From Methylobacterium sp. Leaf465 (GTDB taxonomy: Bacteria > Pseudomonadota > Alphaproteobacteria > Rhizobiales > Beijerinckiaceae), in the NCBI RefSeq assembly GCF_001424705.1, contig NZ_LMRA01000023.1, positions 3,004 to 67,003 of the forward strand: a DNA stretch of 64,000 nt, in the 5' to 3' direction. Below, piece after piece: positions 36,552-46,264 of this stretch (position 1 is the first letter of the stretch; each line of letters opens with the position of its first letter). The notes under the pieces are model-generated. The model searched no databases. It was not told where the DNA came from and worked only from the letters and a program-made list of their open reading frames with translations. The translations under genes and the position numbers were made by a program.

Positions 36552-38780
36552 GTGCCGTTTTTCTTTGTGATCCCCTCCGCACAACCGAGGCGCGGTATCT
36601 TCAGCTTGAGGATGGCCCTGGCCAGTTCAGTGGCTGCCATGGTTGCGAGTGCGGTGACTCCGGCGAAGGCCCAGCAATCCAGCCCGCCGAGCGCGTCGGC
36701 CGTGACCCTGGATACCCTTGAGGTCGTCGGCGATCGTCGGGGCGGCGCCGCGATCGGCGCGGCCGAGGATCCGCGCGGACCCGTTGCCGGATACGTCGCG
36801 ACCCGCTCCGTTTCCAGCACCAAGACCGACACCGCGATCATCCGGACGCCCCAGGCGATCTCCGTGGTGGGGCGCCAGCAGATCGACGACCAGAAGCCGG
36901 CCTCGCTCGCCGAGGCGACCCGCTACGCGCCGGGCGTCCGCGGCGAGACCTTCGGTGCCGACCCGCGCAACGACTGGTTCCTGATCCGCGGCTTCACCGC
37001 CCAGGAATCCGGCTACTTTCTCGACGGGCTGCAGCTGTTCACCTCGGCCTTCGCCACCTGGAAGTTGGAACCCTTCGGCCTGGAGCGGCTCGAGATCCTG
37101 CGCGGGCCAAATTCCGGCCTGTACGGCGGCGCCAGCCCCGGCGGCATCATCAATGCGGTGAGCAAACGACCCCCCATCGTGCCGATCCGCTACGTCGAGA
37201 CCGGCGTCGACAACTACGGCAACGCCTATGCGGGCTTCGACATCGGCGGTCCGGTGGATGCGCCGGGCACCGAGGGCAAGCTGTTCTACCGGCTCGTCGG
37301 CCTCGGCCGGGCGGGCGGCACGCAGGTCGACTACGTCAACAACGACCGCTTCTTCTTCGCGCCCTCGATCACTTGGAAGCCGGACGCTGACACCTCGCTC
37401 ACCGTCCTCGCCCAGGTGCAGCGCGACCGCGCCGGCACCCAGAACTTCCTGCCCTACGAGGGCACGGTCACGCCCGCGCCCTTCGGCTTCATCAAGACGA
37501 GCCGCTTCACCGGCGATCCGGCGACCGACCGCCTGACCCGGTCCCAGGACATGATCGGCTACGAGTTCGAGCACCGTTTCGACAACGACATCAAGTTCCG
37601 GCAGAACGCGCGCCACGGCACCGTCACCGTCAATCTCTTCAACCGGTACGGCGGCGGCTACGCCACCACGCCGGCCGCGGGCGACCTCAGCCGGTTCGAC
37701 TTTTTCACCCGCGGCGCCGCAGTGCAGAGCGACATCGACAACCAGTTGGTCATTCCGTTCCGCACGGGAGATTTCGGGCACACGGTGCTGGCTGGCTTCG
37801 AGTACCGCCGCTACCAGATCGACGATTACCAGGCCTTCGGCTTCGGTCCGTCGCTGAACCTGATCCGGCCAATCTACCCCAACACACCGCTCAACCTGGG
37901 CGCGCCCTACCAGAACGCACTGATTACCCAGAACCAGTTCGCGGCCTACCTGCAGGACGAGATCACGTTCGGGAATTTCTCGATGGTGCTCAGCGGTCGC
38001 CACGACTGGGTCGCGACCGACAACGACAATCGCATCGGCGCCAGCGCCAGCCGCGATACCAGCGCCTTCAGCGGCCGCGTCGCCTTGATCTACAACGACG
38101 AGTCCGGGCTTGCCCCCTACGTGTCCTATGCGCAGGGCTTCAACCCGACCGTCGGCCTCAACGGCGTGACCGGCCAGCTCCTGCTGCCTGAGAGAAGCGA
38201 GCAGACCGAGGTCGGCCTGAAGTACAAGCCCCCGGGCTTCGACGGCTATTTCGCCGCCGCCCTGTTCGACTTGACCCGCTCGAACGTCGTGACCACCAAT
38301 CCGCTCAACATTCAGCAGGTGGTGCAGACCGGCGCGGTGAACTCGCGCGGTGCCGAGATCGAGATGGTGGCCAACCTCGCGCCCGGCCTGCGGGCCGTCG
38401 CGTCCTACACCGCCTACGATCTCTCGGTGACCCGCGACCTGAACACGGCCCTCCTCGGCCGGACGCCGACCAACACCCCGGAGCAGTACGGCTCGCTGTT
38501 CCTGGACTACACGTTCCAGAGCGGCGTCTTGCGCGGCTTCGGTCTCGGCGGCGGCGTGCGTGGCGTCGGACGCTCCTTCGCGGACCAGGCCAACGAATTC
38601 CGCGTGCCGGGCTACGTCGTCGGCGACCTCGTGGCCCACTACGATTGGGAAGGCTGGCGCTTCGCCCTCAACGTGTCGAACGTCTCGGACGAGCGGATCG
38701 TCAACAGCTGCAGCACCGTCACGGCCTGCTACTACGGCGAGCGCCGCCGGGTGCTCGGCAGTATCGGCTACCGCTGGTAG
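36552..38780 (+). CDS. TonB-dependent siderophore receptor
   Basis: An outer-membrane receptor of about 742 residues. A basic-start signal region (RRGIFSLRMALASSVAAMVASAVTPAKAQ) is followed by a plug domain (TPQAISVVGRQQIDDQKPASLAEATRYAPGV, DWFLIRGFTAQESGYFLDGLQ, LERLEILRGPNSGLYGGASPGGIINAVSKRP) and a 22-strand-like barrel closing with aromatic W. This is the ferrichrome/FhuA-like group that imports ferric siderophores using TonB energy. The start is uncertain: GTG 36552 gives a good signal peptide; TTG 36510 and ATG 36612 are also in frame. No TonB or ABC transporter genes are adjacent. Confidence 0.9.
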   Translation: MPFFFVIPSAQPRRGIFSLRMALASSVAAMVASAVTPAKAQQSSPPSASAVTLDTLEVVGDRRGGAAIGAAEDPRGPVAGYVATRSVSSTKTDTAIIRTPQAISVVGRQQIDDQKPASLAEATRYAPGVRGETFGADPRNDWFLIRGFTAQESGYFLDGLQLFTSAFATWKLEPFGLERLEILRGPNSGLYGGASPGGIINAVSKRPPIVPIRYVETGVDNYGNAYAGFDIGGPVDAPGTEGKLFYRLVGLGRAGGTQVDYVNNDRFFFAPSITWKPDADTSLTVLAQVQRDRAGTQNFLPYEGTVTPAPFGFIKTSRFTGDPATDRLTRSQDMIGYEFEHRFDNDIKFRQNARHGTVTVNLFNRYGGGYATTPAAGDLSRFDFFTRGAAVQSDIDNQLVIPFRTGDFGHTVLAGFEYRRYQIDDYQAFGFGPSLNLIRPIYPNTPLNLGAPYQNALITQNQFAAYLQDEITFGNFSMVLSGRHDWVATDNDNRIGASASRDTSAFSGRVALIYNDESGLAPYVSYAQGFNPTVGLNGVTGQLLLPERSEQTEVGLKYKPPGFDGYFAAALFDLTRSNVVTTNPLNIQQVVQTGAVNSRGAEIEMVANLAPGLRAVASYTAYDLSVTRDLNTALLGRTPTNTPEQYGSLFLDYTFQSGVLRGFGLGGGVRGVGRSFADQANEFRVPGYVVGDLVAHYDWEGWRFALNVSNVSDERIVNSCSTVTACYYGERRRVLGSIGYRW

Positions 38781-38823
38781 CCACCCGGGGTCGGTCTCGG
38801 CGGGATGACCCTGCGGAGACCGG

Positions 38824-39648
38824 TCACAGCGGCTGGTAGGTGTGCTCCTCGGCCGGGAAGGTGCCGGAGCGGACCTCCTCGGCATAGTCCTTCACGGCGG
38901 CCTCGATCTGGCCCCGCAGGGTGCCGAAGCGCTTCACGAATTTCGGCACCCGGTCGCTCAGGCCGAGCATGTCCTCAAGGACGAGGATCTGACCGTCGCA
39001 GGCCATGGTGGCGCCGATGCCGATGGTGGGCGTGGTGATGTCGGGGGAGGTGGCGATGGCCCGGGCCACCGGCTCGACGATGCCCTCCATCACGATGGCG
39101 AAGGCGCCGGCGTCATTGATGGCGCGGGCATCGGCCATCAGGCGGCGCTCGCCGTCGGCCTCGCGGCCCTGCACCTTGAAGCCGCCCATGGTGTTCACCG
39201 ACTGGGGGGTCAGGCCGATATGGCCCATCACCGGCACGCCGCGCTCCACCAGGAAGGCCACCGTCTCGGCAAAGCGCGCGCCGCCCTCCATCTTGATCGC
39301 CCCGGCGCCCGTCTCCTTGAGCACGCGGGCAGCATTGAGGAAGGCCTGTTGGGGGCTCGCCTCGTAGGAGCCGAAGGGCATGTCCACGACCACCAGGGCC
39401 CGCGAGGTCCCTCGGATTACGGCCTGCGCCTGGACGATCATCATCTCCAGGGTCACCGGCAGGGTCGATTCCATGCCGTGCATCAGCATGCCGAGGGAGT
39501 CGCCCACGAGGATGAAGTCGCAATACGGGTCGAGGATGCCGGCGGTATGGGCGTGGTAGGCGGTCAGCGCGATGATCTTGCGCCCCTCGGCCTTGCGCTT
39601 CGCCAGGTCGATCGCGCGGATGCGGCGGGACTGAACGGCTTGCGACAT
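38824..39648 (-). CDS. panB: 3-methyl-2-oxobutanoate hydroxymethyltransferase
   Basis: A 274-residue enzyme making ketopantoate from 2-oxoisovalerate and methylene-THF, for pantothenate and CoA synthesis. Marks are [13 protein letters not shown], the magnesium-binding [26 protein letters not shown], the [13 protein letters not shown] segment, [18 protein letters not shown] and TIGIGA. ATG 39648 is clear, with a GTGGAG site before it. It is a lone gene, convergent with the TonB receptor. Confidence 0.97.
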   Translation of the reverse strand: MSQAVQSRRIRAIDLAKRKAEGRKIIALTAYHAHTAGILDPYCDFILVGDSLGMLMHGMESTLPVTLEMMIVQAQAVIRGTSRALVVVDMPFGSYEASPQQAFLNAARVLKETGAGAIKMEGGARFAETVAFLVERGVPVMGHIGLTPQSVNTMGGFKVQGREADGERRLMADARAINDAGAFAIVMEGIVEPVARAIATSPDITTPTIGIGATMACDGQILVLEDMLGLSDRVPKFVKRFGTLRGQIEAAVKDYAEEVRSGTFPAEEHTYQPL

Positions 39649-40180
39649 GGGACTCCACCCGGCTGGTGCGGATCGCCGGAATGCCGGCGGACCGTCTGCT
39701 GGTGGCGTCTCTATACACGGCCTCGCTCGCACGCGCGCGGGCCGAAGTAACGGTCCCCCGGCATTGTCGCCGAATCTTCGCTCCGTAAAAATCTTATTTT
39801 GTCGGTGGCATACCAAATATCGCCCCCGCTGGCGACAGGTCATCTCAGCGAGGATCTGAGCGTCGTAAGTCCTGCCCGGGGGCGTCGGTAGCAGCGATGG
39901 CGTCGCTGCTCCGTGCTCTCTCCGGGCGTTGCCTCCCTAGACTTGCGGGCGCCTGCGGGTGCCTTTATTCTGCCACAACGGAACCGCTGTCAACTGCGCA
40001 AGCGTCGGTGTGTCTGCAGATATCTGCAGATCATTTCAGCGTCGTCGCAACATGGGAAAACATCGTGCCCGATCAAGGGGTTCGTATTGCGATGTCCCGG
40101 TTCGACTGATCGTCCGCTCCGGCAGGTTTTCGGGCGCGGCTGGGCTTGCGGACCAAGAGGCCCTTGGCCGGGTTCCTGAC
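39649..40180. other. Intergenic region between panB and the relay operon
   Basis: About 530 bases with no supported gene, only short unstructured frames. It contains an 18-bp perfect palindrome at 40013-40030. Confidence 0.45.
40013..40030. repeat. 18-bp perfect palindrome
   Basis: TCTGCAGATATCTGCAGA is its own reverse complement. CTGCAGAT also recurs as a direct repeat within 20 bases. This could be an operator. No known consensus is matched. Confidence 0.8.
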
Positions 40181-40771
40181 CTAGCGCTGCGCTGCGCCTC
40201 CGGCTCGGGCACTCCACGCGGAATCCTCGGGGATCACCGTGGTGGGGTGGCGCTCCTGCCAGCCCTCGATGCCCTCGGGGAACCAGTGCACGCGGGTATA
40301 GCCCTGCAGCACCAGCCGCTTGGCCGCATTCCAGCTGCCCCAGCATTCGGGATGGCAGAAGGCGACGATGGCCCGGCCCCTGTCGCCCCCGGTCAACTCC
40401 CCGACGCGCTGGAGGAAGAGCGTCTCGCGAGCCGGATCGAGGGGCGCGGCACCGGCATTGGCCATCCAGACCGCGCCGGGGATCGAGCGGTGGGCGGGCA
40501 GCCAGGGCCGGTCGTCCGGAAAGCCCGCCGGGCGCCGGTCGGCCAGGGACACGTCGAGAAGGATCGGCTTGTCGCGGGCGATCAGGGCATCAAGGGCGTC
40601 GATGTCGATGACCGTGGCGCCCGACAGAGTGGCTGGGGTGTAGCCCCGTTGCGGCCCTGTCCAGATCCCGTCCGGTTCCGGCACGTTCAGAGGGGAATCC
40701 GCTGGGCCGGCCGCCGCCAGGACGAGCATGGCGGTTCCCGCGACCGCGAGCCGGACGAGCCGCCGCATCAT
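40181..40771 (-). CDS. PQQ-dependent catabolism-associated CXXCW-type rhodanese-like protein
   Basis: A 196-residue exported protein (signal anchor ~1-22). The body is rhodanese-like (GATVIDIDALDALIARDKPILLDVS, AVWMANAG) with the diagnostic FCHPECWGSWNAAKR motif, of the family named for a CXXCW motif and linked to quinoprotein (PQQ) catabolism. Here the cysteines are spaced C-x3-C-W. It follows the SoxYZ-like gene by only 13 bases, so the operon is tight. It probably relays sulfur or redox equivalents in the periplasm, an inference from family context. Confidence 0.85.
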   Translation of the reverse strand: MMRRLVRLAVAGTAMLVLAAAGPADSPLNVPEPDGIWTGPQRGYTPATLSGATVIDIDALDALIARDKPILLDVSLADRRPAGFPDDRPWLPAHRSIPGAVWMANAGAAPLDPARETLFLQRVGELTGGDRGRAIVAFCHPECWGSWNAAKRLVLQGYTRVHWFPEGIEGWQERHPTTVIPEDSAWSARAGGAAQR

Positions 40772-40784
40772 GGTGCGGACCCGC

Positions 40785-41642
40785 TCAGTTCGTGGCGCTC
40801 GGCGCCGTGAAGCTGTGCTCCCAGCGGCCGTTCTGGTTGTCGGTGGCCACGACCTTGATCGGCCCCTGGCCCTCCGGCTGCAGGCCGAAGTTGATCACCG
40901 GGTTCGACGCGATCGAGATGTCGCCGTCGAGGGTCAGGACGGCCTGATCGCCGCGGGTGATCGCGACTTTGTTGATGTAACGGGCCGGCGTGTAGTCGCG
41001 GGTGATCTGGTTCATCTGCATGCCGCTGAAGTTCGGGTGACGGATCATCAGCGTCGCCTCCACGGGGCGCCCGGGCTGGGCCTCCGCGAATTTCAGCTTC
41101 ATGTCGCCCATCCCCTTCATCGCCTCCTCGTCGCTCATCCCCATGGGCGCCGAGCAGCCGCCGGAAGCCTTCACGAACTTCGTGGTCTCGAAGAGCCGGC
41201 CGTCCTTGGTCTCCACCACGGCGTGGATGTTGGTGTAGTTGTTCACCCGCACCCGGAGCTTAATCTCGCCGGCATCCGCCCCCGGGCCGAAGGCGATGTG
41301 GGCGGCGTAGGGCGACGGGTTGTCGTCGATGACGAGGTGGATGCCCGCGATCTTGTCCTTCTCCGGCATGGTCAGGGTGATCGGGACCAGCGAGGCATCG
41401 AGCGCCCGCACCGGCGCGTCGATCTTCACGAGGCTGTCGGTCGGTGCGATCGTCTTGTCACCGAAGATCGACGTCCGGATCTCCTTCCAGCGGGCGAGGC
41501 GTTCCGACTCGTCGTCCGAAGCCCCGGCGGCAAGGCTCGGGCTGGTCCGCAGCGCGGTGCCAGCGCCGACCAGCGGCAGGGCGAGCGACAGGGCTGCCAG
41601 GACGGAGCGGACGAGAACAGGTTTAGCAATGGAGCGGGTCAT
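40785..41642 (-). CDS. Quinoprotein-associated SoxYZ-like carrier protein
   Basis: A 285-residue periplasmic protein with a signal peptide and a fused SoxY-like plus SoxZ-like fold. The carrier cysteine lies in KASGGCSAPMG, like the GGCGG carrier arm of SoxY but mid-protein. The C-terminal part (MIRHPNFSGMQMNQIT ... ARYINKVAI) matches SoxZ. AGGAGAA precedes ATG 41642. It is the middle gene of the trio with the zinc hydrolase and CXXCW protein. In genomes such trios accompany PQQ dehydrogenases; none is visible here. Confidence 0.88.
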   Translation of the reverse strand: MTRSIAKPVLVRSVLAALSLALPLVGAGTALRTSPSLAAGASDDESERLARWKEIRTSIFGDKTIAPTDSLVKIDAPVRALDASLVPITLTMPEKDKIAGIHLVIDDNPSPYAAHIAFGPGADAGEIKLRVRVNNYTNIHAVVETKDGRLFETTKFVKASGGCSAPMGMSDEEAMKGMGDMKLKFAEAQPGRPVEATLMIRHPNFSGMQMNQITRDYTPARYINKVAITRGDQAVLTLDGDISIASNPVINFGLQPEGQGPIKVVATDNQNGRWEHSFTAPSATN

Positions 41643-41780
41643 GGCGTTTCTCCTGCTGGATGATCGTTTTTCTTGCGACATCTCTAACATCACGTGGCAC
41701 CGGGCGGGATCGGCCTCAAGCCACGCTCGCAAATTGAGGTCTCGGGTCATGATCTCGAGTGATGGTCTCCTGCCACGCTC

Positions 41781-42734
41781 TCATTCCCATTCCAGCTCCT
41801 TGAAGGCCTGGGTGACGTTGCGGCCGTTATAGGTGTCGAACAGGACCCACCGGTCGCGCTCGGACTGGGCGACGGTCCGCACCGCCTTCTCGATCGGCAC
41901 GTCCGCCACGATGGCCTTCCGCGTCTCGTCCCGGAGGATCGTGAGATAGCGGGTGAGGTCGTCGAGGGCGGGCGCGACATCGACCAGCCGCGGTCCGTGC
42001 CCCGGAACGGCCTTGGTCGCCCTCATCGCGCGCAGGCGGTCCGCCTCCTTGAGCCAGCCCACGAGGCTGCCGTCGAGGGAGGGGATGCGGGTGACGAACA
42101 GGAGGTCGGCGGGAAACAGGATGCCGCTCGCCGAATCGCGCATCGAGAGGTCGCAGTTCGTGTGCGCCGCGCCGTGCGCGGCGAAGCGCACGGCGCGGCC
42201 GCCGAGATCCACCTCGGCGCCGTCCGTCACCTCCAGGGTGGGATAGACCACGCTGCCGGCCCGGTCCGCGCCCAGAATCTCGACGAGGCGCCCGCGATAG
42301 TATTCGCCCCGGGCATCCAGGGCGGCGCGCAGGGCATGGTGGCCCACGTAGACCGGCTTGTCTTCGGCGAAGGCCGCCGCCCCGAAGCAATGGTCCGGGT
42401 GGACGTGGGTCAGCACCACGTGGCTGATTGGCTTGTCCGTGCGCTTGCGGATCTCCGCGCGCAGCCAGGCGCCATCGGCGAGGCTGCCGCCGGATTCGGT
42501 GACGAGCACGGACCGGTCGCCGACGATGAAGCCGATATTGGCGATGGCGTCGTCGTTCTCGGGGGTCGCCTCGGCGTCGGGGCCGCGCCGGATGAAGATG
42601 CCGGGGCCGACCTCCTGCAGGTCGAAGCCCTCGGCCGACCGTCCGAGGGTCGGCAGGCAGCACAGGCACAGGCCGCCGAACAGGGCGCTGCGGCGCGTGG
42701 TGCTCCAGCGTGATCGGCCGGCGTCCGCCCGCAT
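41781..42734 (-). CDS. Quinoprotein relay system zinc metallohydrolase (MBL fold)
   Basis: A 317-residue exported metallo-beta-lactamase-fold enzyme. An N-terminal signal with basic residues (STTRRSALFGGLCLCCLP) is followed by H110-V-H112-P-D114-H115, the zinc-binding HxHxDH, then AAHGAAHTNCDLSM and VPGHGPR, which complete the site. It resembles SoxH-type hydrolases that accompany SoxYZ-like carriers. GGAGGAA precedes ATG 42734. It heads the operon; a palindrome 22 bases upstream probably binds the divergent TetR. Confidence 0.88.
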   Translation of the reverse strand: MRADAGRSRWSTTRRSALFGGLCLCCLPTLGRSAEGFDLQEVGPGIFIRRGPDAEATPENDDAIANIGFIVGDRSVLVTESGGSLADGAWLRAEIRKRTDKPISHVVLTHVHPDHCFGAAAFAEDKPVYVGHHALRAALDARGEYYRGRLVEILGADRAGSVVYPTLEVTDGAEVDLGGRAVRFAAHGAAHTNCDLSMRDSASGILFPADLLFVTRIPSLDGSLVGWLKEADRLRAMRATKAVPGHGPRLVDVAPALDDLTRYLTILRDETRKAIVADVPIEKAVRTVAQSERDRWVLFDTYNGRNVTQAFKELEWE

Positions 42735-42755
42735 GAACTTCCTCCGTCTTCTTGT

Positions 42756-42775
42756 TCTACCAATTAGTAGGTAGA
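42756..42775. promoter_or_regulatory. Palindromic operator in the MBL/TetR divergent promoter
   Basis: TCTACC-N8-GGTAGA with inner CTAC-N6-GTAG is an imperfect nested palindrome in the 153-base gap between MBL and TetR genes, 22 bases before the MBL start. This is the classic position of a TetR operator. Confidence 0.65.
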
Positions 42776-42887
42776 TTTTTTCCCGCGTCAACGGCATAAG
42801 CCGGAAGGCCGGCGGCCGGGCGATCACGGACTCGCGCGCGGGCGCCGAGGGACGAGGGCCGTCGTCCGTCAAGGAGACCACGGGACG

Positions 42888-43490
42888 ATGAGGGACACCC
42901 GCGCCGCGCTGCTGCTGCAGGCCGAGACCCTGGTGCGGCGCCGGGGCTATGCCGGCTTCAGCTATGCCGACCTCGCCGAGACGGTCGGGATCCGCAAGGC
43001 GAGCATCCATCATCACTTCGCCACCAAGTCCGACCTCGCCCATGCCCTGGTGGCCGCCTACGACGCGCGCTACGACGCCGCCCTGGCCGAGATTCGAACC
43101 GATGAGCCGGACGCGATCCGTCGGATCGCCGCCTACGGGACGCTCTATCTCGGGGGCGTCGAGGCCGGGCTGGGCTGCCTCTGCGCCGCCCTGGCGATCG
43201 AGGGTGAGGCTTTGCCGGATTCCCTGCGCGTCGACATCGCCCGCTTCTTCGACAAGCACATCGCCTGGTTGGAGGGTGTGCTCGCCGAGGGGATCGCGGC
43301 CGGGAGCGTCCGGGGCTCCGTCGCGCCCGGGGCAACCGCCCGCATGGTGATCGCCGCCCTCGAAGGCGCTCTGCTCATGGAGCGCCTGCTGGCGGGGCCG
43401 GCGGGATTCCGCGGCACACTCACGGCGCTCTGCGACGGGCTGCGGGCCGGCGGGGTTTCATCCGATCGGGGTTTCATCCCGCCGGACTGA
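42888..43490 (+). CDS. TetR-family transcriptional regulator
   Basis: A 200-residue regulator. The HTH is in the first ~60 residues (AETLVRRRGYAGFSYADLAETVGIRKASIHHHFATKSDLAHALV), typical TetR with Y/F after the recognition helix. The C-terminal ligand domain has YGTLYLGGVEAGLGCLCAALAIEGEALP and the MVIAALEGALLMERLL segment seen in AcuR-like proteins that respond to small unsaturated acids or aldehydes. An AAGGAG site precedes ATG 42888. It is divergent from the relay operon and likely represses it. Confidence 0.92.
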   Translation: MRDTRAALLLQAETLVRRRGYAGFSYADLAETVGIRKASIHHHFATKSDLAHALVAAYDARYDAALAEIRTDEPDAIRRIAAYGTLYLGGVEAGLGCLCAALAIEGEALPDSLRVDIARFFDKHIAWLEGVLAEGIAAGSVRGSVAPGATARMVIAALEGALLMERLLAGPAGFRGTLTALCDGLRAGGVSSDRGFIPPD

Positions 43491-43543
43491 TACAATATAA
43501 CAGGGTGCAGCGACGCCTCCCGCGCCATCGACGAAGAGTCTCC

Positions 43544-44530
43544 ATGTCCGACAGCCCGAACACCGCCTCCGCGAAGATTCCCGTCACCGTGCTCACCGGT
43601 TACCTGGGCGCGGGCAAGACCACGCTCCTCAACCGCATCCTCACCGAGAACCACGGCAAGCGCTACGCCGTGATCGTCAACGAATTCGGGGAGATCGGCA
43701 TCGACAACGACCTCATCATCGGCGCCGACGAGGAGGTGTTCGAGATGAACAACGGCTGCGTCTGCTGCACGGTGCGCGGTGACCTCATCCGCATCATGGA
43801 CGGCCTGGTGAAGCGGCGCGGCAAGTTTGACGCGATCATCGTCGAGACCACCGGCCTCGCCGATCCCGCCCCCGTGGCCCAGACCTTCTTCATCGACGAG
43901 GATGTCGGCGCGGCCGCCCGCCTCGACGCGGTGGTGACGGTGGCCGATGCCAAGTGGCTCTCGGACCGCCTCAAGGACGCGCCGGAAGCCAAGAACCAGA
44001 TCGCCTTCGCCGACGTGATCCTGCTCAACAAGGCCGATCTTGTGGCGGAGGCGGACCTCGCCCGGGTCGAGGCCCAGATCCGCGCGATCAACCCCTACGC
44101 CAAGGTCCACCGCACCGAGCGCTGCGCGGTGCCGCTGGAGGCGGTGCTGGAGCGCAACGCCTTCGATCTCGGCCGCATCCTCGACATCGAGCCCGACTTC
44201 CTCGAGGAGGGCCATCATCATCACCACGACGACGACATGCAGTCGGTCTCGGCGAAGATCGACGGACCGGTCGACCCCGAGAAGTTCATGCCCTGGATCT
44301 CGACCCTGACCCAGGTCCAGGGCCCCGACATCCTGCGCTGCAAGGGCATCGTCGCCTTCCCGGACGAGCCGCAGCGCTTCGTCTTCCAGGGCGTCCACCA
44401 GATCCTCGACGGCGACCTTCAGGGGCCGTGGAAGGACGACGAGCCGCGCGTCTCCCGCGTGGTCTTCATCGGCCGCAAGCTCGATCCAGAGGCGATCCGC
44501 GCCGGCTTCGAGGATTGCAAGGCCGGGTGA
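43544..44530 (+). CDS. COG0523 GTPase (CobW/ZNG-like metallochaperone)
   Basis: A 328-residue P-loop GTPase. Walker A is GYLGAGKTT (~19-27), the metal site is GCVCC (71-75), then ETTGLADP and NKAD. A histidine/acid-rich loop HHHHHDDD at ~224-231 may bind zinc, cobalt or nickel. The C-terminal CobW domain (GIVAFPDEPQRFVFQGVHQILDG) is complete. It would deliver metal to a target protein. It lies 53 bases after the TetR gene on the same strand, but a link to the relay operon is only positional. Confidence 0.94.
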   Translation: MSDSPNTASAKIPVTVLTGYLGAGKTTLLNRILTENHGKRYAVIVNEFGEIGIDNDLIIGADEEVFEMNNGCVCCTVRGDLIRIMDGLVKRRGKFDAIIVETTGLADPAPVAQTFFIDEDVGAAARLDAVVTVADAKWLSDRLKDAPEAKNQIAFADVILLNKADLVAEADLARVEAQIRAINPYAKVHRTERCAVPLEAVLERNAFDLGRILDIEPDFLEEGHHHHHDDDMQSVSAKIDGPVDPEKFMPWISTLTQVQGPDILRCKGIVAFPDEPQRFVFQGVHQILDGDLQGPWKDDEPRVSRVVFIGRKLDPEAIRAGFEDCKAG

Positions 44531-44569
44531 CGAGCGATCGTCGCGGGACAGCGCTCGTCCCCCGGGCCG

Positions 44570-46261
44570 TCATGCGGCCTTCACGCCGGCCAGGAACTGC
44601 GACACCTCCTGGCCGAGGTTTTCGGAGTAGCGCGACAGCTCCCGAGCGGCACTTAGGACCTGGCTGGCGGCGGCGCCCGTCGATCCGGCGCCGGCGCGGA
44701 CATGCTCGATGTTGGTCGTCACCTCCTGGGTGCCCTGCGCGGCCTCCTGGACGTTCCGGGCGATCTCCCGGGTGGCGGCGCCCTGCTGCTCCATCGCGGC
44801 GGCGATGCCGTTCGCGTAGGTCGACATGTCGGCGATGGTCCGGCCGATCCGCGTGATGTCGGACACGACCTCGCCGGTGGCACCCTGGATCTCGCCGATC
44901 TTGGTGCGGATCTCCTCGGTGGCGCGCGCGGTCTGCCCGGCCAGTTCCTTCACCTCGGAGGCGACGACGGCGAAGCCCCGGCCGGCCTCGCCGGCCCGGG
45001 CCGCCTCGATGGTGGCGTTGAGCGCCAGCAGGTTGGTCTGGCCCGCGATGTTCGTGATCATGGCGACAACGTCGGTGATGCTGGACGCAACCTCGGTCAG
45101 CCGCTTCACGGTCGCCTCGGTGCGCTGCGTGTCCTCCACGGCCTGGTTGGCCATGCCGGAGGATTGGCTGACCTGGGTCACGATCTCCTGGATCGAGGCG
45201 GACATCTCCTCGCTGGCGGCCGCGACCGTGTGGACGTTGGCCGAGGTCTCTTCCGCCGCGCTCGCCACCGTCGTCGCCTGCCGGATCGACTGATCCGCCG
45301 TGGAGGCCATCGACTGGGCGGTGGCCTCCATCTCGGTGGCCGCCCCCGCCAGACCCTGCGTGAGGTGCGAGACGTTGGCCTCGAAACGCTTCGTCAGCCC
45401 GTCGAGCACTTCGGCCCGGCGGATCTTCGCCTGGTTCTCGGCGTCCTGCTCGGCCGCCAGCTGACGCGCGTCGATCGCGTTGCGCTTGAAGACTTCCAGG
45501 GAGCGCGCCAGCAGGCCGATCTCATCCTTGCGCGCCATGCCCTCGACGGTGACGGTCAGGTCGCCGCTCGCGAGACGGCCCATCGCGGCGCCCATGATGG
45601 TGGCCGGACGGGTGATCGCGAAGATCACGATCAGGCCGGCGCTGCCCAGGGCGGCCAGCAGCCCGACGACGGCCGACGCCACCAGCGTGGTCGTGGTGCT
45701 TCTGACGATCTCGTCGGCGTTGACGGCGCTTGCCTTCAACTCCGCGTCGATGAGGGCGATCCGCTGATTCGCCTCCTCGCGCAGCTTGGCCCGCAACGGT
45801 GTCGCTTCTGTCTGGGCGATCCTGTTTCCGGTCGCGGGATCGTTGTTCAGGGCGGCCTCGGAGGAGCGGTTCAGAACGGCGAAGTAGACCTCCAACCCCC
45901 GTCGAAGCTCGGCGTTCGCCGCGACGCGATCGGACGTATCCGCCAGGGCGGCAAGGCTGGCCTGTGCCGCGTAGGTCGCCTTGATGGCGATGGCCTGCCG
46001 GGACTTGAAGTCGTGGCTTCTCGGACCGGTCGGATCGATCAGGATGTTGCGATTCTGGAGTGCGGCTTCCGTCAAGGTGATCTGCAGGCCGAGTGCGTAG
46101 CTCTGCCGCGCCATCTGCACCTGGACGATCTCCCGTGTCTGGTCCGCAATCCGGGACAGCGCATGACGGGCGTAGATCACAAGACCTACGGCGACCAGTG
46201 CCGTCATGGCGAACGGAATGATGATCTTTACCAGGAGGCTTAGATTATTGAACGTCCTCAT
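44570..46261 (-). CDS. Methyl-accepting chemotaxis protein
   Basis: A 563-residue inner-membrane chemoreceptor. TM1 is near the N-terminus ([19 protein letters not shown]), a helical-bundle periplasmic domain follows, TM2 is near residue 190-215, then HAMP ([21 protein letters not shown]). The signalling hairpin is intact: [34 protein letters not shown]. There is no CheB/CheR pentapeptide; the end is [11 protein letters not shown] 46261 is preferred to the adjacent GTG 46264. A CtrA-type box lies ~65 bases upstream. The ligand is unknown. Confidence 0.95.
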   Translation of the reverse strand: MRTFNNLSLLVKIIIPFAMTALVAVGLVIYARHALSRIADQTREIVQVQMARQSYALGLQITLTEAALQNRNILIDPTGPRSHDFKSRQAIAIKATYAAQASLAALADTSDRVAANAELRRGLEVYFAVLNRSSEAALNNDPATGNRIAQTEATPLRAKLREEANQRIALIDAELKASAVNADEIVRSTTTTLVASAVVGLLAALGSAGLIVIFAITRPATIMGAAMGRLASGDLTVTVEGMARKDEIGLLARSLEVFKRNAIDARQLAAEQDAENQAKIRRAEVLDGLTKRFEANVSHLTQGLAGAATEMEATAQSMASTADQSIRQATTVASAAEETSANVHTVAAASEEMSASIQEIVTQVSQSSGMANQAVEDTQRTEATVKRLTEVASSITDVVAMITNIAGQTNLLALNATIEAARAGEAGRGFAVVASEVKELAGQTARATEEIRTKIGEIQGATGEVVSDITRIGRTIADMSTYANGIAAAMEQQGAATREIARNVQEAAQGTQEVTTNIEHVRAGAGSTGAAASQVLSAARELSRYSENLGQEVSQFLAGVKAA

Positions 46262-46264
46262 CAC

